This document shows positions 1 through 8,059 of a stretch of DNA of 64,000 bases, one piece after another. This DNA is from Tritrichomonas musculus (lineage: Eukaryota; Parabasalia; Tritrichomonadida; Tritrichomonadidae). The notes under the pieces were generated by a model, which worked only from the letters and a program-made list of their open reading frames with translations, was not told where the DNA came from and ran no database searches. A program made the position numbers and the translations under genes. The stretch is from NCBI GenBank assembly GCA_039105265.1, contig JAPFFF010000019.1:2512501-2576500 (forward strand). Reading direction: 5' to 3'. The first letter of the stretch is position 1. Each line of letters begins with the position of its first letter.

Positions 1-90
1 GGTTCGCCTATTTCGCATGTGACGTTCCAGGTGATTGAAGTACGTGAGCCCATTTGAATCTCTTAATACACGGCGTTCCTCATATGACAT
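1..90 (-). CDS. Small conserved protein, N-terminal part (runs off window)
   Basis: Thirty codons read from ATG at 90 to the window edge. The peptide (RRVLRDSNGL, then YFNHLERHMRNRRT) matches the start of the roughly 77-88 residue proteins at 20474-20707, 40071-40337 and 59994-60227, which share R-x-V/I-x-D, a Y/F-D-R-L-type block and M-x-x-x-R-T. It is divergent from the coiled-coil gene at 126, the same head-to-head pairing seen in B, D and F. Function is unknown; the basic, short sequence would suit a nucleic-acid or virion accessory protein, but that is a guess. Confidence 0.6.
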   Translation of the reverse strand, partial: MSYEERRVLRDSNGLTYFNHLERHMRNRRT

Positions 91-125
91 TTAATCCTGA
101 AAAAACACTTTTTTTGCGCATCTAA

Positions 126-359
126 ATGACTGAATTGGGTGAATACAAGAAGGAGATTCCAGAGCTGAAGCGCATCAAGCATGATCTCAAGGAGAAGTGC
201 TATATGTATAAGGGCCACCTCAATAACATCAAAGGGGGTATGCTGGGTAGCAATGGACTAGCCGTTCGTGAATCACTGATTGAGGACATCAATAGTCTGA
301 AGGAGAAGGTCGCCAAACTCGAGAATGAGCTCGCTGAATTATCAAGCGATAACCACTAA
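126..359 (+). CDS. Small coiled-coil protein (77 aa)
   Basis: One of four complete copies of a very conserved small protein in the window (also 20722-20949, 39825-40055, 59752-59979). The N-terminus is basic (EYKKEIPELKRIK), the middle carries an invariant MLGS-x-GLAVRESLIEDIN block, and the C-terminus is a leucine-zipper-like heptad run. It has no signal peptide or membrane segment. It is always head-to-head with the 77-88 residue gene. The start at 126 follows a T-rich motif ending in CTAAATG. A small dimeric coiled-coil scaffold or DNA-binding factor is plausible; the function is not known. Confidence 0.75.
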   Translation: MTELGEYKKEIPELKRIKHDLKEKCYMYKGHLNNIKGGMLGSNGLAVRESLIEDINSLKEKVAKLENELAELSSDNH

Positions 360-402
360 ATATGGGGTCAACCGGAAAATCCCGTAGACCTATTGGAACC
401 AC

Positions 403-421
403 TATTTTTGCCCATTAAATG
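403..421 (+). promoter_or_regulatory. TATTTTTG start-proximal motif before integrase
   Basis: TATTTTTG at 403-410, then CCCATTAA and the integrase ATG at 419. It stands out because the surrounding DNA of element A is not T-rich. Confidence 0.55.
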
Positions 422-1666
422 TCTGACAACAGGAAATCGTTCAAGCTATTCGATAAGGAGTACAATTCGCTGCTCAAGTACCCATTCAAATCCAAGATAT
501 CGAAACTGGACCCATCGCAGTTCATCATCAACCCAGTATCTCATCATGAGCCATTCGTGAAGGACTTCAAATTGAAATCATGCAATTCCTATTCAAAACC
601 CGATTTCTCATTGGAACCCGGATGCTGGGAAGTCGATTTGATGTTTGTGAAGTACGCTACAACGGCTAATGGAATCCAGTCATTGGTATCCCATGAAACC
701 ATTTACCTCATCATGGTGAATGTCAACACGCGGTACCTAATCGTGGAACCTCTTAAGGACAGACTAGCTGATACCATCAAGGCTGCATATGCCAAAATCA
801 TTCTCGAGAAATATGATGACTTCAAATTCAATACCATCAAATGCGACGGTGAGAATAACCTACTCAAAGTGCTTGATATAATCCCCTACGGAAGTCCAGA
901 CAAAAATGCATATGCAGGTACCAAAAACGTGTTGATTGACCGCAATGCAGTGATTGTCGATAAATCCAAACACAACAACGCTCACAAAATCGTTGATGCA
1001 ACCATTAGGACACTCCGCAATGCATTCGGTCTAGATAATCGTCGGATTGGAGACCCATTCCTGATGCAACAGATGGTCCACTTCTATAACAACACACCAC
1101 ATCGGTCTCTACGAATGCCCAATCCCAATTACCGAGATGATGGAATCCAATATGACCCGTATCTAGCAAGGGAGCCCAAGTGGATATACTACACACCCAA
1201 TCAAATGCAGCACAACCCTGACTTGGAATGGAGATACATCAGGGATTGCCAACGGAAGCTACGGCGAGTCAAAAATAGTATGCAAATGGATGGTCTACTG
1301 AGCTATCGCAAGGGCAATATCATATTGGTCCATTACGATACATCCAAAACTGTGAAGAAGCATGAGAAGCAGAGGCGTGTGTTCAATGAGATTGCCGAAT
1401 TCATTAGATACCATAATGGGAACGTCGAATGCAAACTGCTGAACCCATATCGTAGATTCCAGTTGAATGATGATAAGCAAGCAGGAACTGCGTTCTATGT
1501 ACCGTATACCAGGGATGACACTAATGGTACCAAAACCAAAACTGGTCGAAAGCCTATGACGGATGATGAGCGAGCTACCATAACTGTCCCCATCATGTAC
1601 ACCCGACTCGTGGCACTAGATTATGGATCACTAGGTGAAGCCTATAAGCAGTACTTTGCTGTCTAA
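419..1666 (+). CDS. Retroviral-type (RVE) integrase of element A
   Basis: A 415-residue protein with an RNase H-like integrase core, expected to insert the element's ends into chromosomal DNA with a short target duplication. Acidic positions line up as D73 (WEVDLMF), D143 (IKCDGEN) and an Asp near 193 (HKIVDATIRTLRNAFG), followed by the FYNNTPHRSLR block typical of the end of the core. The C-terminal 130 residues hold a conserved KGNIILVH...KKHEKQRRVFNEI...GN block that may be an SH3-like DNA-binding barrel. All four integrases here have Asp where the family usually has Glu. TATTTTTG lies just before the start. The 110-aa gene follows after 3 bp. Confidence 0.9.
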   Translation: MSDNRKSFKLFDKEYNSLLKYPFKSKISKLDPSQFIINPVSHHEPFVKDFKLKSCNSYSKPDFSLEPGCWEVDLMFVKYATTANGIQSLVSHETIYLIMVNVNTRYLIVEPLKDRLADTIKAAYAKIILEKYDDFKFNTIKCDGENNLLKVLDIIPYGSPDKNAYAGTKNVLIDRNAVIVDKSKHNNAHKIVDATIRTLRNAFGLDNRRIGDPFLMQQMVHFYNNTPHRSLRMPNPNYRDDGIQYDPYLAREPKWIYYTPNQMQHNPDLEWRYIRDCQRKLRRVKNSMQMDGLLSYRKGNIILVHYDTSKTVKKHEKQRRVFNEIAEFIRYHNGNVECKLLNPYRRFQLNDDKQAGTAFYVPYTRDDTNGTKTKTGRKPMTDDERATITVPIMYTRLVALDYGSLGEAYKQYFAV

Positions 1667-1669
1667 TAA

Positions 1670-2002
1670 ATGCCAAAGCGCTATTTCCATACGCAGACCA
1701 CCGAGTTTAAGCTACCTGAGGACTTCATATATAGTCGCAATAAGAAGTACATCGTAGTGCAGTATGTGGGAGCTATCGTGAATAAGACCATCATCGGCGA
1801 TTTGATGGTACACTCGGATATTGTCGAATTCGACCCATACTGTGACCACTTCATAATGCTAGCCAACCGACGGCAAACCAAGTATCGCAAGTATGAGATG
1901 CTCAACAGGACCAAGCGGGATTTCAAAATATGGTTCACAGACCTGTATGGTAATGAGATAAAACCCGATGCATTCGTGCTATCGTGCTTGCTAATCTATT
2001 GA
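1670..2002 (+). CDS. Conserved small beta-rich protein downstream of integrase (110 aa)
   Basis: Copies lie directly after the integrase in A, B, D and G. Shared features are KRYxHTQ near the start, VVQYxGAIV, GDLMVHSDIV, FIMLANRRQTKYRKYE and a closing FxIWFTDxxGNxIxPxxFxxSCLLI. The closing block resembles the last strands of small beta-sandwich virion proteins, in which 'FTD..G' hairpins recur, so a minor capsid or vertex role is possible. That is inference from pattern only. No catalytic motif, signal peptide or membrane segment is seen. It is separated from the integrase stop by only 3 bp, which suggests joint expression. Confidence 0.75.
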   Translation: MPKRYFHTQTTEFKLPEDFIYSRNKKYIVVQYVGAIVNKTIIGDLMVHSDIVEFDPYCDHFIMLANRRQTKYRKYEMLNRTKRDFKIWFTDLYGNEIKPDAFVLSCLLIY

Positions 2003-2027
2003 CCACCGTATGGCCCATATAGGAGTT

Positions 2028-2043
2028 TATTTTTGGGTAAATG
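2028..2043 (+). promoter_or_regulatory. TATTTTTG start-proximal motif
   Basis: TATTTTTG at 2028-2035 followed by GGTAA and ATG. The same octamer stands 4-8 bases before starts in both GC-rich and AT-rich elements, so it is probably a promoter core or initiator. Confidence 0.5.
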
Positions 2044-3087
2044 CAGGATGAATACCTTGATGTTTATACGTTGAAACCAGGTCAATATCGCGAATTGCCG
2101 TACTCAAAATACTTATCAGCTGTGTACCTCGATGTTGATAAGGTTACCAAACTATATTTCCCACGTGACTTAGTTCCACCACCAGTCGTTCATGACTATA
2201 CGATTGATAAAGTCGGAGCCACATTCACAATGAATTCGTATGAAGAGGTCCCTACATACATCTGGAGATCCAAATTCGTGGCATCGGTGAATGATTATTG
2301 CATGATCCTGGTTCAGGGACCCAATAATAGACTCAGAGCAAATTCATATATAGCCTACCCCAGGAAATATTTCAAGGATACAGTCCTTGCAAACACAACT
2401 AAATCACCTGGGGATCACCCTATAGGGTTCGAGATATCGGTTTATTCAAACCCATTACTGTTACCAGCCATATATTGCTTTGAACAACTTCCGCTATTCC
2501 AGGTGAATCAGACAGCTCAGCCCGATAGGGGTCCAAAACCCATACAATTTTCATTCACAAGTGATGCGGTTTTTGGTAGAACCCCACCTCGTAAAAGGAT
2601 TATGGTCAATGATGAGACTTCCCCATTCAAGCGGAGGACTAAGGATTGGTATCACAAGCACACAACATATCACCCTCGGAAAAAGCTTATATCCAATGAG
2701 TACAGCAGTGATGATGCGACAGCTCTCAACCCCTTTGGGGGTGAGGTTAGGAGTGATAGGAGTGATGAAGCTAGTGAGAGTAGCGATCATGAGCAAAATC
2801 CATATGACCCACGTGAAGCTGAATATAGGGATAATGAGGTGCGAAATCAGCCAAAGGTCAGTCCAAATGGGGTATATATGTCCACCGATAGGAGACCAGG
2901 GACGACATCCGTTGTTGCTCGAAAAACAAATGGTTCATTACAAGAATATCGAGTTGGGAAACGCGCAATGACTGATATACGACGTAAGCTGAAGCAATCG
3001 CAACAGCAATCACAGAGGCAATCACAGGGACATCCAGCACAGGCTCTCAACATCTCTGGGGATGAGTATTCCAGTGATGATGCGTAG
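2041..3087 (+). CDS. Probable virion-associated protein with disordered tail (348 aa)
   Basis: It occupies the place held by the 396-398 residue proteins of D and G: after integrase and the small beta-rich protein, before the large minus-strand gene. About 165 N-terminal residues look like a beta-rich domain with an LPAIYCFEQLP motif that parallels LPLHIFLCFKPE in D. The rest is low complexity, rich in Ser, Asp, Arg and Gln, with an EYSSDDA motif occurring twice. TATTTTTG at 2028-2035 lies just before the start. Function is unknown; its position among capsid genes suggests a minor virion protein. Confidence 0.6.
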   Translation: MQDEYLDVYTLKPGQYRELPYSKYLSAVYLDVDKVTKLYFPRDLVPPPVVHDYTIDKVGATFTMNSYEEVPTYIWRSKFVASVNDYCMILVQGPNNRLRANSYIAYPRKYFKDTVLANTTKSPGDHPIGFEISVYSNPLLLPAIYCFEQLPLFQVNQTAQPDRGPKPIQFSFTSDAVFGRTPPRKRIMVNDETSPFKRRTKDWYHKHTTYHPRKKLISNEYSSDDATALNPFGGEVRSDRSDEASESSDHEQNPYDPREAEYRDNEVRNQPKVSPNGVYMSTDRRPGTTSVVARKTNGSLQEYRVGKRAMTDIRRKLKQSQQQSQRQSQGHPAQALNISGDEYSSDDA

Positions 3088-3281
3088 CTCCCCGAGTAGC
3101 TCTCAGCTCACCTCCTCGATGAGGGATGAAGTAGCTCGCTGATTCACAGAGAGGGCTTAGAGATAGAACTCGGGATCAGGAACAGTACTCATATGAATCT
3201 CAAGACAACTCCAATACTAGAACACCTAAGCGTTCATCTAGGGTATCATCTAGGGTATCAGCTCCAAAGCATTCCAGTTCG

Positions 3282-3566
3282 GTGAAATTCGGTAAATCAT
3301 TTAAACCATATCGGGAGAAATTCACACCCCAATTCAAGGGTAATACCATGGACACCACATTTGAGTATGAAATGCCGCCTGAGCGCAGTGATGAATATAG
3401 TGAGCAGGAACTGAGTTCGCAATATGAGGAAGAGGGGGATCCAGAGGCAACTCCATTACCGACCACAAGTGAACCCCAACCACCTCGTAGGCATAAACGC
3501 AATGCAAAAATAATATCCAAACCCAGCCAAAAGCGTGAGAATTTCTTTGACCGATTCAAGCAATAG
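3282..3566 (+). CDS. Acidic/low-complexity reading frame of element A
   Basis: A 94-codon stretch just downstream of the 2041 gene and in the same direction. It is rich in Glu, Ser, Pro and Lys, with no recognisable domain, and ends in a basic ENFFDRFKQ tail. Its composition resembles the disordered tail of the preceding gene, so it probably belongs to the same fossil unit. Whether it ever stood alone cannot be told. It converges on the minus-strand gene ending at 3574. Confidence 0.35.
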   Translation: MKFGKSFKPYREKFTPQFKGNTMDTTFEYEMPPERSDEYSEQELSSQYEEEGDPEATPLPTTSEPQPPRRHKRNAKIISKPSQKRENFFDRFKQ

Positions 3567-3573
3567 TATATAC

Positions 3574-5262
3574 CTATTGTCGACCACCATATACGATTTC
3601 AAATCGACTTGCACCCGCTTTCCTAGCATTCCTAGCCTCCTTATTTTTGGCTTTCATCTCAAGGTATCCGCTTTTCGCTCCATAGAATTCATAGTCAATC
3701 AACTGGTTGATGTTGTCAATAAATGAATCACGAACTTCCTTCACCGCGATTGGAGAACTGGTATTTACGTATATAAGTAGATTTTCAAATGCTGAAGGTG
3801 TTGACTTGCCTTGCTCATCAGTTTGAGGTTCGGTTCCCTCATCGAAAGTGGTATTAAATCCCCATAGAAATACTATTTGTTCAATCTGTTCTAGCATTTC
3901 GAGAATTTCATCAGGTATTTCCGCATCCTTTAGAGCACCAGTCTTGCGGTCAGCTACTTGGTCAATGAGTTGAATCCATTGGTCGAACATGGGACCAACC
4001 ATCTGCATATACTCCGACTTATGAGTGCTCTTCCAATTGGACCAGCTTGGGTAGTTGAATGACTTGTCATTATGCTTTTGCTCTATAGCATTTTTCGCAG
4101 GGAGGTCAAAGTAGTAAATATATATGGCGTTGCATACGGCTAGGAAATTGGTCAACTTCTTGAGTTCGAGCCAATCTTGAAGTTTATCCTGGCCCCAGAA
4201 TACATTCCATATATACGAGAACAGGGATGCCCAATAGCTGTTAGGTGATAAGCGCTTGCTCATACGTGCCTTTCCAATACCGGATTCACCATATGCCTTT
4301 TCTAGAGCAGTCAAGGTCTGGGATTTTGTCAATTTATATTCACCACGCTCCCAATCGACCTTGGTAATATCCTTATCGAATTGCTCCTTGAGCCATACAT
4401 TGAATGGCTTGGCTTGGCGTTCAGCTTTGGATTTGCAAATGGTTTTCCAGGCCTTCTTATAGGGTGATGCATGGACCAATTTGTATCCGTTGACAATAGC
4501 TGGAATGCCGCGTTTATCAACCAATACGATATCATCAACCTTGTCACCATTGAGGTCTGTAATACGATTTCCTAATGGGTCTTGGGAATTGGGTGGTAAT
4601 AATCTGTACTTGGGAACTCCAGTTTCATCGAGGTGGTTCATACAATACTCCTTTGCGGTATCACGTGCTGCAGCTGATGGAATGTACTTAACCCGGTAAT
4701 TGCCGTTTATAATCATATCTAGGAAGTTCTTCTTGAAATCTGTTGAATCGCCTGTGAGTGAGAGATTGCCGAATTGGCCTAAATGACCTTTGACATTCTT
4801 ATAGTCTTTGCCATTGCGTCTACCTACGGTAGCACTTGGTGGTTCAACCTCTTGCATAACATATTCATATGCATTATCTGCATTGAATCTGGATATTGGT
4901 TTGAATGGCGAGTTCTGTATTTGTTGGTTGAATTTGATATTAGGTTTACCGACGTGTTTAACAGGTGTCCGAATATATGCATATCGTGTTGGTCTATTGT
5001 TGTTGTTATCATCAGCACCCGGTGCTTGGACATTACCATCATCATCATCATCGCTAGCCACTTCTGGTGGTGCTGCTGCTGGTGGTGGTTGCTTTTTAGT
5101 ATTTGGATGCTTCGGAGATCTATAGCTCATGAGTACTTTAGGTGTGAAAAAAATGTCATTACTTGCATACTCGCAATTGGCATCTCTTTGGACATCAGCT
5201 TGGGATTCCGATTCACCAACCACCTCCTCGAAAGGGGGTTCGATGGGTATACCGGTAATCAC
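3574..5262 (-). CDS. Large conserved virion-like protein of element A
   Basis: This is the counterpart of the 839-residue protein of D (46471-48990); C-terminal segments of relatives lie at 14564-15011 and 58407-59239. A core near residues 175-280 is strongly conserved: NGNYRVKY, RDTAKEYC, YRLLPP, DPLGN, DLNGDKVDDIVLVD and PYKKAW. The DLNGDKVDD stretch has the spacing of an EF-hand or dockerin-like calcium loop. The N-terminal part is disordered with Ala/Pro and Asp/Asn runs; the C-terminal part is helical and ends near SGYLEMKAK. It is head-to-head with the fibre gene, as in D. No known function; probably structural. Confidence 0.6.
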   Translation of the reverse strand: MITGIPIEPPFEEVVGESESQADVQRDANCEYASNDIFFTPKVLMSYRSPKHPNTKKQPPPAAAPPEVASDDDDDGNVQAPGADDNNNNRPTRYAYIRTPVKHVGKPNIKFNQQIQNSPFKPISRFNADNAYEYVMQEVEPPSATVGRRNGKDYKNVKGHLGQFGNLSLTGDSTDFKKNFLDMIINGNYRVKYIPSAAARDTAKEYCMNHLDETGVPKYRLLPPNSQDPLGNRITDLNGDKVDDIVLVDKRGIPAIVNGYKLVHASPYKKAWKTICKSKAERQAKPFNVWLKEQFDKDITKVDWERGEYKLTKSQTLTALEKAYGESGIGKARMSKRLSPNSYWASLFSYIWNVFWGQDKLQDWLELKKLTNFLAVCNAIYIYYFDLPAKNAIEQKHNDKSFNYPSWSNWKSTHKSEYMQMVGPMFDQWIQLIDQVADRKTGALKDAEIPDEILEMLEQIEQIVFLWGFNTTFDEGTEPQTDEQGKSTPSAFENLLIYVNTSSPIAVKEVRDSFIDNINQLIDYEFYGAKSGYLEMKAKNKEARNARKAGASRFEIVYGGRQ

Positions 5263-5359
5263 ACCTTTATTGTATAGGAAATGTTCAGTATAGAACAGAG
5301 TGGATTTTCAATAAAAGCGGCCACTATCGACGAGTTACTAATAGAATACATCAAAAAGT

Positions 5360-8059
5360 ATGCATGCATGTGTCATGCCAATGCGAAGTACCAATGGGTC
5401 CAATGGCTCGAATATAACTGGTCCCAACCAGGAGCAAATCAAGGAACTCATTACGAGTACAGTTGGTGAGCAACTCGAAAAATATGCCTTAGCCAAGGAC
5501 CTTGAGTCATATGCTTTGCAAACCCAGCTATTCGACTATGTGAAAACCGAGGATTTCAATACGGAGATGCTGAAGTATGCGCTATCTAAGGACTTGCAAT
5601 CGTATGCCAGTAGTGCAGATGTGGAGAATGCCATTGGGGAATTACGTGATTACATCGTCAAAAACTGTGCACTATCTACTGAAATACCTGAGGTCCCTGA
5701 GAACATCGTTACGAGTGATTCATTGAGTACAGCTTTGGAACCATATGTGAAGACTCAGGACTTACCAGATATGTCCGAGTATGTGAAGACTCAGGACTTA
5801 CCAGATATGACCAAGTATGCACTCGCTGAAGATATCCCGGAGATACCCACTGATTTGGTTAATGGATCTACACTGAGTACTGCATTGAGTACTGCGTTGG
5901 AACCGTATGCGAAGCTTGCGAACTTAAGTGAGTACGCGAAGACCCAGGACTTGCCAGATATGTCCGAGTATGTGAAGACCCAGGACCTCCCGGAGATACC
6001 CACAGATTTGGTTAATGGATCTACACTGAGTACAGCTTTGGAACCATATGCTTTGACAACAGATATGACCCATGCTATTGATCAAGTGAAGAGCGATATC
6101 CCAGAGATTATCGAGGGGCAAACAACAATTCAATTCACAATCGTCAATAATACAATCCCCGATTTGGATTACGACACATATCATACACTGATTGAGCAAT
6201 ATGGGTTGGATATTGTCTCATCAGACAGTTACTATACGGCCCATTATGTTCACGCGGACTATTCGTACAATGACGAAGATGATCAACCCTCTCAGATACT
6301 GCATATCGACGGAAGTAGTTCTGGTCTATGGATTCTGTATCAAAGCCATGAATTAATCAATCCAGGAACTGGTGATACACCGGAAATACTATCATGTTCA
6401 ATTACCAAAACTGTCGAACCAACCGACAAAAACGCTTATTCGGCTAGATATGTGTCGAACACTTATGCTCTCAAAACGGATATCCCTGAGGAGATACCCA
6501 CTGATTTGGTTAATGGATCTACACTGAGTACTGCGTTGGAACCATATGCGAAGACTCAGGACTTGCCAGATATGACCAAGTATGCGAAGACCCAAGACTT
6601 GCCAGATATGACCAAGTATGCACTCACAACAGATATCCCAGAGATACCCACCGATTTGGTTAATGGATCTACACTGAGTACAGCTTTGGAACCATACGCG
6701 AAGACTCAGGACTTGCCAGATATGTCCAAGTATGCACTCACAACAGATATACCAAAAGAGTATTTCACTGATATCAGTGGAGAGGTTTATATCAAAGACC
6801 CAAACAACATCCTGACATTGGGTGGAGCCAATCAGACATGTAGTGATGCACCTCTCATGGTCATGAAACCAAATCATTCTCGCAATACCAGAATATTTAG
6901 CATTGGCAATCAACTGGATAGCTCGAAGGAGCGATGGTTAGATTTCGATATTGATGCAAACAGTGATACAGCGACCATCAAATACAATGAAATAACTGCA
7001 TTGGAGATTACTCGATCAAAAGTTTGTGTTATGAATGCATGTGATGTAGACGGTCATGCCTATGCAAAAACCCAGGACTTACCAGATATGACCAAGTATG
7101 CACTCACAACAGATATCCCAGCACCAGTTGACTTGACACCATATTATACCAGTACCCAGGCTGATGAGAAGTATGCATTGAAGTCGAGTGCTGTTACAGA
7201 TGAGCAGCTAATAAAAAGGTGTGCCATTGATTGCAGTCCAATTGCGGAGGGGTCCTCGGATATATCAATTCGTTATCTAAAACTTGTAGATAATGTGATT
7301 AAACTGGAATACATAGTAAGTGAATATGCACTATGTTGTGAAATAAGGGTGTTATTCCGTGATACAGATGGAAATCCCCATAACATAGTAATAGTATTAC
7401 ATCAGAGGACTGTGTATTTCGACAATTTCAAATTCCCACTATATTATGAAGGCACTGATGATATAACATCAAGTACACTTACATATAGCTTCCCAATAGG
7501 TGGATATCCCTGGACAACTACTCAGGAATTATTAAATGCTAGACAACTATATTCAAGACAAATCATGTCCCGAGGGTATTTAGCAACATTCAAGGCTGCT
7601 ATTTACGGTGCACAATCCAACACAACCATCACCCACTACTCCCCAATCGAGTCATCGGTTAACACCATCACCGATTTCGTCATTGGAGCTCCTGTATATA
7701 TGACCGGTAAGGTATATCATCGTGAGGACTCGAAATGGATCCCTAGCACTGAAGCTGACACCACTGATTGCATATGTAGTGTGAAGACCACTGGTACCTG
7801 GAAGGAGTATGTTGGTATATGCGTCAGAATCGATGAAGCCAATGGTTGTATCACATTCGCCACTCATGGGGATTACATGGTTAAGGTCGAGGACTCCTCA
7901 TGCTATTCCATTGGGGATGAGGTATTCATCGATAACGCTGATAACAAATTGAAGATACTCACTGGTGAGACCGCGATAACCTCAAAAATAAATCGTATGA
8001 CAGTGGGTATCATAACTGGTATCATCAACGGATCCACATTAGCCGTATTCAAATCATAG
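5360..8059 (+). CDS. Tail-fibre-like protein of element A (899 aa)
   Basis: The shaft is built of repeated blocks such as YAKTQDLPDMTKYAL, TTDIPEIPTDLVNGSTLS and TALEPYA, in the manner of trimeric phage and virus fibres. Residues about 245-375 form a module (GQTTIQFTIVNNTIPDLDYD onward) shared nearly unchanged with the fibres at 21838 and 49005. The last 270 residues hold a second shared module followed by a domain with VGICVRID, HGDYMVKV and SIGDEVFID, which resembles phage decoration or fibre-head domains. Homologues begin with F(S/T)IEQxG...TIDEL(L/I)IEYIKKYAC, and this sequence is also present just upstream. The likely role is receptor binding or surface attachment. Confidence 0.75.
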   Translation: MHACVMPMRSTNGSNGSNITGPNQEQIKELITSTVGEQLEKYALAKDLESYALQTQLFDYVKTEDFNTEMLKYALSKDLQSYASSADVENAIGELRDYIVKNCALSTEIPEVPENIVTSDSLSTALEPYVKTQDLPDMSEYVKTQDLPDMTKYALAEDIPEIPTDLVNGSTLSTALSTALEPYAKLANLSEYAKTQDLPDMSEYVKTQDLPEIPTDLVNGSTLSTALEPYALTTDMTHAIDQVKSDIPEIIEGQTTIQFTIVNNTIPDLDYDTYHTLIEQYGLDIVSSDSYYTAHYVHADYSYNDEDDQPSQILHIDGSSSGLWILYQSHELINPGTGDTPEILSCSITKTVEPTDKNAYSARYVSNTYALKTDIPEEIPTDLVNGSTLSTALEPYAKTQDLPDMTKYAKTQDLPDMTKYALTTDIPEIPTDLVNGSTLSTALEPYAKTQDLPDMSKYALTTDIPKEYFTDISGEVYIKDPNNILTLGGANQTCSDAPLMVMKPNHSRNTRIFSIGNQLDSSKERWLDFDIDANSDTATIKYNEITALEITRSKVCVMNACDVDGHAYAKTQDLPDMTKYALTTDIPAPVDLTPYYTSTQADEKYALKSSAVTDEQLIKRCAIDCSPIAEGSSDISIRYLKLVDNVIKLEYIVSEYALCCEIRVLFRDTDGNPHNIVIVLHQRTVYFDNFKFPLYYEGTDDITSSTLTYSFPIGGYPWTTTQELLNARQLYSRQIMSRGYLATFKAAIYGAQSNTTITHYSPIESSVNTITDFVIGAPVYMTGKVYHREDSKWIPSTEADTTDCICSVKTTGTWKEYVGICVRIDEANGCITFATHGDYMVKVEDSSCYSIGDEVFIDNADNKLKILTGETAITSKINRMTVGIITGIINGSTLAVFKS
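5755..6750 (+). repeat. Fibre shaft repeats
   Basis: Coding repeats of AARACTCAGGACTTRCCAGATATG type, encoding KTQDLPDM(S/T)(E/K)Y, and of GATTTGGTTAATGGATC type, encoding DLVNGSTLS. They occur singly or in tandem on both sides of the shared module at about 6100-6480. Confidence 0.8.
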
